NCBI GenBank assembly: GCA_002405405.1
Contig: DHLT01000247.1
Span: 1 to 8,422 of the forward strand
Reading direction: 5' to 3'
Length of the DNA stretch: 8,422 bases
From: Ignavibacteria bacterium UBA4661
GTDB lineage: Bacteria > Bacteroidota > Ignavibacteria > Kapaibacteriales > UBA4661
The notes beneath the pieces are model-generated. The model did not search any database, was not told where the DNA came from, and saw only the letters and a list, made by a program, of their open reading frames with translations. Each line of letters opens with the position of its first letter. The stretch's first letter is position 1. Made by a program: the position numbers and the translations under genes. Positions 5,889 through 8,422 of the stretch are shown here, in pieces.

Positions 5889-7190
5889 TCATGCACGCCC
5901 ATACTCGGCTTTATGCCATGCGCGTACAGTATTTTCATGGGGAAGAAAAATCGCTGCAAGCCCGGCAAGCGGTATGATACTACATACTGTCATCATAAAC
6001 GAAATGCTCGTAGCATCCGCAAGTTTTCCTAATCCTAAAGAACCAAGCGCACCCATACCAAAAGCAACACCGAACATGAAACCCGATACTTTACCGACTT
6101 GACCGGGCAAGAGTTCCATTGCATACGACAGCCCTACTGAAAATGTAGCAAGCAAAACAAAACCCACTATTCCCAATAAAATAGCCGTAGTCAAACCACT
6201 TGTATAGGGTAGTGCAATAGTCAATGGTGAGGCAATCATCATTGCCATCATCAGCGAACGTTTCATGCCCACGAGCTCTGACAATTTACCACCAAAAAGC
6301 GTCCCGACCGCTGCTGCTGCCATAAAGACAAAGACGAGCATTTGCGCATATTTATATTCAGCGCCGAGTGCTTTAATTTGGTAGAGTGCATAATAATTTG
6401 TGATACCAACAAAATACCATGATCGTGCAAAAGCAAGCATAATTACCAAACCAAATGCGATATAAAGTTGTTTGCGATGAAGATGCGTTGTTAGGGCAAT
6501 TCCTTGTTGACGCGCCTTATTGTACTGACTTTCTAAATGTGCTTTGTGCCATGATGAAGCATACCACAAAAGAGCAAGAGCCACAAAGGCTACTGCCGTA
6601 AAAAGGAGTGCTCCACGCTGTCCTGTGAGTGGAAGTAATGCAATCGCAATAAGCGGTGCTAATGCCTGACCGGTATTACCGCCAATTTGAAACCATGACT
6701 GCCCAATCGCCACACGATTACCCGACGACAAAGCAACAATCCGCGACCCTTCGGGATGAAAAATCGCCGAACCGATTCCACACAACAACACAGCAATCGT
6801 CAGACCGACCATCGTTGTCGAAAATGCCAGCATTGTCATGCCTATGAGAAAAAATACCATCGCACTCGGCAATAATCGAGGCTTGGGGTATTTGTCGGTA
6901 TATGTGCCAATAAAGGGCTGAATGAGCGATGCTAAAAAACTGTTGGCAAATGCTAATACGCCAAGTTCTGTATATGTGAGATGTAATGTTTCATGTAAAA
7001 GGGGAAACATCGCCGGGAGCACTGCTTGCATCGTGTCATTGAGCAAATGTCCGATTGCTACCGACCCAAGAATCGGAATCAGAATTGTTTGCTGAACCTG
7101 GTATGATTCGTGAACCAGATGCTCTTCATTGATACCTCCTGTATTCATAGGTACTGTATCAAGCGACGCAGTATTGATTGTATCTTTCAT
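5889..7190 (-). CDS. fsr: MFS transporter, fosmidomycin-resistance (Fsr)-like
   Basis: This 433-aa inner-membrane protein, with about 12 predicted transmembrane segments, belongs to the Fsr branch of the major facilitator superfamily. Known members export fosmidomycin and some other drugs by proton exchange. Branch-specific signs are IGHLLNDTMQAVLPAMFPLL (46-65), the motif A-like loop QPFIGTYTDKYPKP (91-104), IFHPEGSR (143-150) and FQIGGNTGQALAPL (167-180). A hydrophilic loop at about 213-241 separates the two six-helix halves, and the second half contains GTLFGGKLSELVGMKRS (296-312). The N-terminus has about 33 polar residues before helix 1, so the Met16 start is also possible. It lies downstream of the rpoC terminator and so needs its own promoter. 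The 141-bp gap after it gives no clear terminator. The subfamily call is strong; the native substrate is unknown and drug resistance is not shown by sequence. Confidence 0.9.
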   Translation of the reverse strand: MKDTINTASLDTVPMNTGGINEEHLVHESYQVQQTILIPILGSVAIGHLLNDTMQAVLPAMFPLLHETLHLTYTELGVLAFANSFLASLIQPFIGTYTDKYPKPRLLPSAMVFFLIGMTMLAFSTTMVGLTIAVLLCGIGSAIFHPEGSRIVALSSGNRVAIGQSWFQIGGNTGQALAPLIAIALLPLTGQRGALLFTAVAFVALALLWYASSWHKAHLESQYNKARQQGIALTTHLHRKQLYIAFGLVIMLAFARSWYFVGITNYYALYQIKALGAEYKYAQMLVFVFMAAAAVGTLFGGKLSELVGMKRSLMMAMMIASPLTIALPYTSGLTTAILLGIVGFVLLATFSVGLSYAMELLPGQVGKVSGFMFGVAFGMGALGSLGLGKLADATSISFMMTVCSIIPLAGLAAIFLPHENTVRAWHKAEYGRA

Positions 7191-7212
7191 AGCCGAAACG
7201 CAATTGTGAATT

Positions 7213-7238
7213 TTCTGTGCATTTTCCCCTTCTGTGCA
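7213..7238. repeat. Direct repeat TTCTGTGCA x2 upstream of the MFS gene
   Basis: TTCTGTGCA occurs at 7213-7221 and 7230-7238, spaced 17 bp start to start, 23-48 bp before the MFS start codon. On the transcribed strand each copy reads TGCACAGAA. The distal copy abuts TAGTTTTG (7237-7244 on the minus strand), which fits the Bacteroidota -7 consensus TAnnTTTG, although no matching -33 TTG is seen. It could be a regulator-binding pair. Confidence 0.35.
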
Positions 7239-7317
7239 AAACTACGGGAGTTTGTAATGATGCGGTATGTTTTACTCATCTTTTTTACTGTATCCCACAT
7301 AATCGTTACCAGCCCTC

Positions 7318-7354
7318 ATAAAAAAACCGCTTGCAGAAAGATCTGCAAGCGGTT
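7318..7354 (-). terminator. Strong intrinsic terminator of rpoC
   Basis: A perfect 13-bp stem (AACCGCTTGCAGA, 7325-7337, pairing with 7342-7354) with a 4-nt loop is followed on the minus strand by a run of T residues (7 consecutive A on the plus strand, 7320-7326, partly within the stem). It begins 23 nt after the rpoC stop, the classical layout. The opposite flank also carries a T-run (ATTTTT), but no plus-strand gene ends here. Confidence 0.92.
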
Positions 7355-7377
7355 ACGATTTTTATGCAAGAAAGAGC

Positions 7378-8422
7378 TTACAATCGTTCCGGTGCAATGC
7401 CCCGTTTACCTTTTTTAGGTGCCGGTGCAGGTTCGGATGCGACAGCACCTTCATCTTCACGAATAGCATTTTCACCGAAGATGTTACCTACTTTACTGTT
7501 GATAACAATGTCTTGAATATGGCGCAATCCTGTGCCCGCCGGAATAAGTTGACCGAGAATAATATTCTCTTTCAATCCAACCAACTGATCCACTTTTGCA
7601 CCAACAGCGGCTTCGGTAAGAACACGTGTCGTTTCTTGGAAGGATGCCGCAGAAATAAAGCTTTCGGTTGTCAATGCCGCTGAGGTAATGCCAAGCAGAA
7701 TCGGTTCGCACTCAGCGGGTTCGGCGGCACGTTTTTTTGCGGCAGTTTTGCCTTTTTTCTTTACTTCTTCGTTCACTTCTTTCAAACGCCGTTTGCTGAC
7801 AAGTTCGCCGATTTTGAATTTCGTATCATTCGGCTCGGTAACGATTTCATGCTCTGCAAGCATTGCATTTTCATCTTGGAATTTGATACGATCAATTTGA
7901 TCACCTTCCAAGAACTGCGAATCACCGGAATTGGTAATACGCACTTTTTGCAACATTTGGCGTACAATGACCTCGATGTGTTTGTCGTTAATTTTCACAC
8001 CTTGCATACGATAGACCTCTTGAATTTCATTCACGAGGTATTCTTGCACGGCATTGACACCGCTGATTTTCAAGATGTCGTGCGGATCAACCGAACCATC
8101 GGTCAAACGGTCTCCTGCGCGGACGATATCGCCACTTTGAACAAGTACATACTTGTTCAGCGATACTGTATACTCGATCTTGTTGTTCTCATCATCAAAG
8201 CTAGTAATCGTAATTTTCCGAGAACCGCGTTTAGGCACATCAATCGCAACAGTACCATCAATTTCAGCAACAACTGCCGATTTTTGTGGCGAACGTGCTT
8301 CAAAGAGTTCCGTTACACGAGGCAAACCGCCTGTAATGTCGCGGGTTTTACCGGCATCACGCGGGATTTTTGCAATTGGCTGACCCACCGACACACCTGC
8401 GCCATTATCATCGATGATCTGC
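7378..8422 (-). CDS. rpoC: DNA-directed RNA polymerase subunit beta', C-terminal part
   Basis: This is the last 347 codons of the largest RNA polymerase subunit; the 5' part lies beyond the window. The frame is open to the edge. The in-frame GTG at 8394 is internal, since 9 further codons upstream (QIIDDNGAG) fit the family. Diagnostic stretches are KTRDITGGLPRVTELFEAR (near the start of the fragment), the hybrid-motif SGDIVRAGDRLTDGSVDPHDIL, the bridge-side helix region YRMQGVKINDKHIEVIVRQML and ILLGITSAALTTESFISAASFQ followed by ETTRVLTEAA. A lineage-specific Lys/Arg-rich linker (7708-7794, KKKGKTAAKKRAA) lies between two conserved blocks. The tail after FGENA is a short Pro/Ala/Lys extension (APAPKKGKRG) of the type seen in this phylum. 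It ends 23 nt before a strong terminator, so it is the last gene of its (probably rpoB-rpoC) operon. Confidence 0.97.
   Translation of the reverse strand, partial: QIIDDNGAGVSVGQPIAKIPRDAGKTRDITGGLPRVTELFEARSPQKSAVVAEIDGTVAIDVPKRGSRKITITSFDDENNKIEYTVSLNKYVLVQSGDIVRAGDRLTDGSVDPHDILKISGVNAVQEYLVNEIQEVYRMQGVKINDKHIEVIVRQMLQKVRITNSGDSQFLEGDQIDRIKFQDENAMLAEHEIVTEPNDTKFKIGELVSKRRLKEVNEEVKKKGKTAAKKRAAEPAECEPILLGITSAALTTESFISAASFQETTRVLTEAAVGAKVDQLVGLKENIILGQLIPAGTGLRHIQDIVINSKVGNIFGENAIREDEGAVASEPAPAPKKGKRGIAPERL

Noticed and set aside
7110..7516. Plus-strand open frames near the rpoC end and MFS start
   Set aside because: They run antisense across the MFS start, the rpoC terminator hairpin and the rpoC 3' end, and show no domain features.

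Overview
The window looks like chromosomal DNA from a member of the FCB group (Bacteroidota/Chlorobiota/Ignavibacteria). A Kapabacteria- or Ignavibacteria-like lineage is my best guess, from memory of the families only. The main clues are a secreted M1 peptidase ending in a type IX secretion (T9SS, Por) sorting domain, an RpoC C-terminus of the Bacteroidota-like type, a Bacteroidota-like argininosuccinate lyase N-terminus, and gene starts that mostly lack a Shine-Dalgarno sequence. No tRNA, rRNA, CRISPR array, insertion sequence or phage gene is visible.

Layout. (1) At 1-612 on the minus strand is argH. Its N-terminal 166 codons look intact, but an in-frame TAA sits exactly where the family has the Tyr of its PGYTHLQ motif. 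The remaining 37 codons to the window edge stay open and keep the family's spacing while losing its key residues. (2) A 170-bp divergent region (613-782) carries a sigma70-like promoter overlapped by a perfect 7-bp dyad. (3) On the plus strand, a small lipoprotein of unknown function (783-1223) is followed after 7 nt by an NFACT/RqcH-family protein (1231-2925), which suggests one transcript. (4) A hairpin-forming convergent gap (2926-2977) separates these from the minus-strand block. (5) Minus-strand genes, in transcription order: the C-terminal 347 codons of rpoC (8422-7378), with a strong intrinsic terminator; an Fsr-like MFS exporter (7190-5889); a 141-bp gap; a secreted NTF2-like protein (5747-5235); and, 43 nt later, the T9SS-exported M1 metallopeptidase (5191-2978).

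How the genes relate. rpoC is a core transcription gene and ends its own operon here. The NTF2-like protein and the M1 peptidase both carry export signals and probably share a transcript, so they form a small envelope or secretion unit. The NFACT protein belongs to the ribosome quality-control family (nascent-chain tailing after ribosome stalling). Its pairing with an uncharacterised lipoprotein gene is the least explained association in the window. No stretch longer than 300 bp lacks a gene; the longest gaps are 7191-7377 and 613-782. I see no clear new multi-gene system. The best leads are the broken argH, the lipoprotein-NFACT pair and the dyad on its promoter.
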